Shown piece by piece: positions 61,191 to 64,000 of a DNA stretch of 64,000 nucleotides. The notes beneath the pieces are model-generated. The model had not been told where the DNA came from. It ran no database searches and worked only from the letters and a program-made list of their open reading frames with translations. A program made the translations under genes and the position numbers. Position 1 is the first letter of the stretch, and every line of letters begins with the position of its first letter. This DNA comes from Capitulum mitella (lineage: Eukaryota; Arthropoda; Thecostraca; Pollicipedomorpha; Pollicipedidae), in contig CP099841.1 of NCBI GenBank assembly GCA_030062745.1, positions 19,161,398-19,225,397 on the forward strand. The letters are read 5' to 3'.

Positions 61191-64000
61191 TAAACAGCCG
61201 CCAAGCAGAACGCCATAAAGACATCCTTTTACAATTTTCAAGTAACAGTCCTTCTTGTTACGTGTCAAGTGCAGTTGGTTTTAGAAAAAAACACTGGTTC
61301 AATTTACTATCCCATGACGAAACAAACCAACTGTTCCTTTATCAGTGTTTAGTACAATGTCGTGCGGAACAATTGACAGGAACAACAAACATCACGACAC
61401 AACGGAACATGTTTTGCGAACGTCTGGACCAAACATGGCTTACAGACCATTTATCTTTTAGTAAAATCAACTAATGCTAGGACGCCAGTACATGGAGTTG
61501 TTATCCTCCCCTCTCCCAAGGTTTTTCCAAGGGACCTACAAACAATGTTTCGATCTTTCTGAAATTTTACAGACCTTGGTATGGGACGTCTTTGGATGAT
61601 GCCGAAACATCTGCCGTTAATACCTCGATCAATACGGATCTAACTTCCCTTTTCCTAGGGTCTGTCATAGAGACATCTGGATATAGCCACGGCCCGTTAT
61701 CGTACAGCGAACATTTTAGGCGTTTTACATAACTCTGTCTTACCCAACACTTTGTGTGAACTTTAAGCACGGCGTCGGTGACCCCTGTACCTGGATCCTT
61801 ACTTGGCTCAAGGTAATCCTGGGTCATACTCATCATAAATGAGTTGCCTATGTTCTATTTATGTTTGCCTTACTATTGACCTTTGAAGGTCCATGAAGCA
61901 TTCAGAAGCATTGTTTTGCATATTAACAATAGCCGAAGTTCCTGCTAATTGTCTAAGAATGTTCTGGGCCCCTTAAACTCAGAACATCAAATCACAAATA
62001 CACCTGTGGAAAGAAATACGCCATGAAGCATTTTGAGTGCCCCATAGGTATTACGAAACTTCATCTCATGGAATGGCATAATGGCACGATTAATTTGGCA
62101 AGGCGGCATGAAGAATATTGTTTTTTCTGGCATCTAACATTTCATCTTACATTTGACCGCATTTGACTGTCAGCACTAGAAACTATGTTTCCTGTCTCCG
62201 TGCCTTCACGAAACATCCGTTATCAAGGTGGCACAAAACAACGTTCCGCGCCTGATCGTTCTAAAACAGATACATGTCACAGAAATATAAGGCGTACAAT
62301 GCATGTCCGCACTTGAGGATAATCCTGCTTTTACTGATATATGGTTTGTGCATCAAACTGGGTACGTTCGTTGGTCTAAGATTTATGAATGCTTCTTTCC
62401 CTTTCATTCCTTCGCATTCGCTCGTAACGAATATGAAGGCACTCTAGCACCGTTAAGGTCGGCGTTTTGCTCGTTGTAAGTGCAGTATCATTGACTGCGC
62501 CCGTCTACGACGAAATACGTTGATTTTGTGGCGACTGCATGAACAGTTTTGAGATTTTCGCGAATCCACCTGCACCTGCCCCCAGAGCAGCTTTGAAAAC
62601 TATCGTTTTGCGCGACTGAGCACAGGGTGTTTAGGGATCTCACGCGCAGCCGAATGTACCGTCACTCTAACTGCACCAGGCCACGTCTCCGCGGGCGAGG
62701 CGTCGTCTCTCACTGACACTCCGTCGGCACAGGCACTGAACGCGGCCGGACGCATCGACGGCGGCGAACTGGGCCGATCGCGCTGGCGGCGCGCGGCCGG
62801 CGCCGGCACGGCGGCAGCTGCGTCGCCGCGGCCGGCCGCGAGACGCCGCTACAGACAACCGAGGTCAGCGGCAGGTGACCCTGAAGGTCATTCAGGTGAC
62901 CGAGAGGCTGGACAAGGCTTGGTGGGCCGTAGGATACCCCACATGGAACGAGACGGGCCGGATAATGTTTAACGCGTTAGGAACCAGGGATGGCAAGGAC
63001 AGGCGGGGCAAACCTGCAAACATCATCGCGCTGTGCTTGACTTCTCAAAGGATCATATTTAGGTTACCTTCAGCCGGCCAATTTTATGCTCTTAGCCATA
63101 CGCCAGCACCTGGCCCAGACGGCTTTTTAGGGCGTAACGTTCACCTGCGGAAAATCACCACATGTCTTGGGCCGCTATCGACTCTGCCGTCAAGAAACGC
63201 AGGTGTTCGAATGCCACGCTGCACATATGTGACTCAGAAAGGGCAATGTGAATGAACTACTCTGCCTTTGGTTTCCGAGTCGCGCGGAACTGGAGCAAAT
63301 AGGATCTTGGTGGCGTGAGACGAGAGAAATATCTCTGCTTCCGTCAAATTGGAATAATCGGCTTAGTTTAGTGGACCGGATTGGTTTACTGGGCATTACA
63401 TAGCCGCAGTGTAAAACAGATCTCTGCGGGCAATGGTACCAGTTTTGGGCGCTGGGGGACGAGGATGTACTTAATAGCTTGAAAATGGTGCGTACTTGTT
63501 AAAGTGACCCTGGTTTGGTTCTTAACAAAAAAAGTAATCAAATGACGCAGTGTGCACTGGTGACCCTTTAGAATACTGGTTGTTTCAGGCAAATGAAATG
63601 ATACATTTGGAGAATGCAGGAATCATCCAGTTTAAATTAAAAACGTTTACAAACTTCCCACATGTACTGATTTTAGTCCTGCTGATGACAAATATGGCTG
63701 TAAAGGATGTTGTTAGTCTACTGAATGTGCATGTTTTCGTTGGCTTAATCGCACCCAAGAGGGGGGGGGGATCGGGGAAGGGGTTTGTGGCGGATGAATG
63801 CGGTTAGGGCTCGGCTCGGCTTCTTAGCTCGACGGAAGGAAAGATTAAAAACGGGTAATTATTCAAAAAATGCAAAATAGATGCACCATACATCCGTTTA
63901 ACACTCATATTTATTATTTCAGACTTTATCACAAAAAATCCACTTTCATAGCATTCATTTTTTTTCTTTGTGAACAAGGCCACTTTAGTATCCTCGGGGC

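Larger units (their letters stand above)
48901..64000. other. Region upstream of cac: repeats, no gene recognised
   Basis: Apart from the SINE-like element (50.4 kb), minisatellite, inverted-repeat element C and foldback copies listed separately, this region has GC-rich patches at about 49.13-49.44, 50.09-50.40, 53.83-54.05 and 62.68-62.87 kb. It also has an AATATTT repeat (51880-51906), GA runs (59864-59890), degenerate GAGTCTGA words (51695-51795) and a ~30-bp direct duplication (51409/51501). I found no protein similarity on either strand. It may be 5' flank of cac, or contain untranslated 5' exons I cannot see. Confidence 0.5.

Overview
This is animal nuclear DNA, almost certainly arthropod and perhaps crustacean. 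It carries long introns, short GC-rich islands in AT-rich sequence, microsatellites and small transposable elements. The taxon cannot be fixed from the sequence alone. The only gene I can support is on the minus strand: the 5' part of a voltage-gated calcium channel alpha-1 subunit of the Cav2 type, the orthologue of Drosophila cacophony (cac). Exons run from high to low coordinates, and splice phases agree at every junction. They encode the N-terminus, all of domain I (S1-S6 with pore loop and selectivity-filter glutamate), and most of the I-II linker including the beta-subunit interaction site. Domains II-IV lie beyond the left edge.

Layout, 5' to 3' on the minus strand. A possible first coding exon lies at 48.0-48.4 kb in a GC-rich island. 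A ~26 kb intron follows. The N-terminal/pre-S1 exon is at 21.9-22.1 kb, followed by an 8.1 kb intron whose ends are AT and AC and match the minor (U12) spliceosome. Then come IS1 (13.6 kb), IS2-S3 (13.1 kb), three alternative IS4 exons (12.2, 11.9 and 10.1 kb), IS5 (6.6 kb), a small extracellular-loop exon (6.3 kb), the pore loop (5.6 kb), IS6 (5.2 kb), two alternative I-II linker exons (4.4 and 3.75 kb), and three further I-II linker exons (2.7, 1.9 and 0.25 kb).

The main discovery is built-in combinatorial splicing. The IS4 voltage-sensor segment has three phase-compatible versions. The start of the I-II linker has two 116-bp versions, one with a perfect beta-subunit/G-beta-gamma site and one with that site rewritten but the GY..WI core kept. 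Only one exon per cluster preserves the reading frame, so up to six channel forms are encoded. An intronic hairpin, and a 10-nt element perfectly complementary to one of its arms, lie between two of the IS4 exons and are candidates for controlling the choice.

The rest (22-48 kb and 48.4-64 kb) is intronic or 5'-flanking. It holds four related ~1.2-1.5 kb inverted-repeat elements with palindromic G-tract/C-tract ends, three of them rich in AGGTCA nuclear-receptor half-sites. It also holds two related foldback elements, a 49-bp minisatellite of about 17 copies with higher-order alternation, tRNA-derived SINE-like sequences, and many GC-rich islands. I found no complete RNA gene, CRISPR array or second protein-coding gene.
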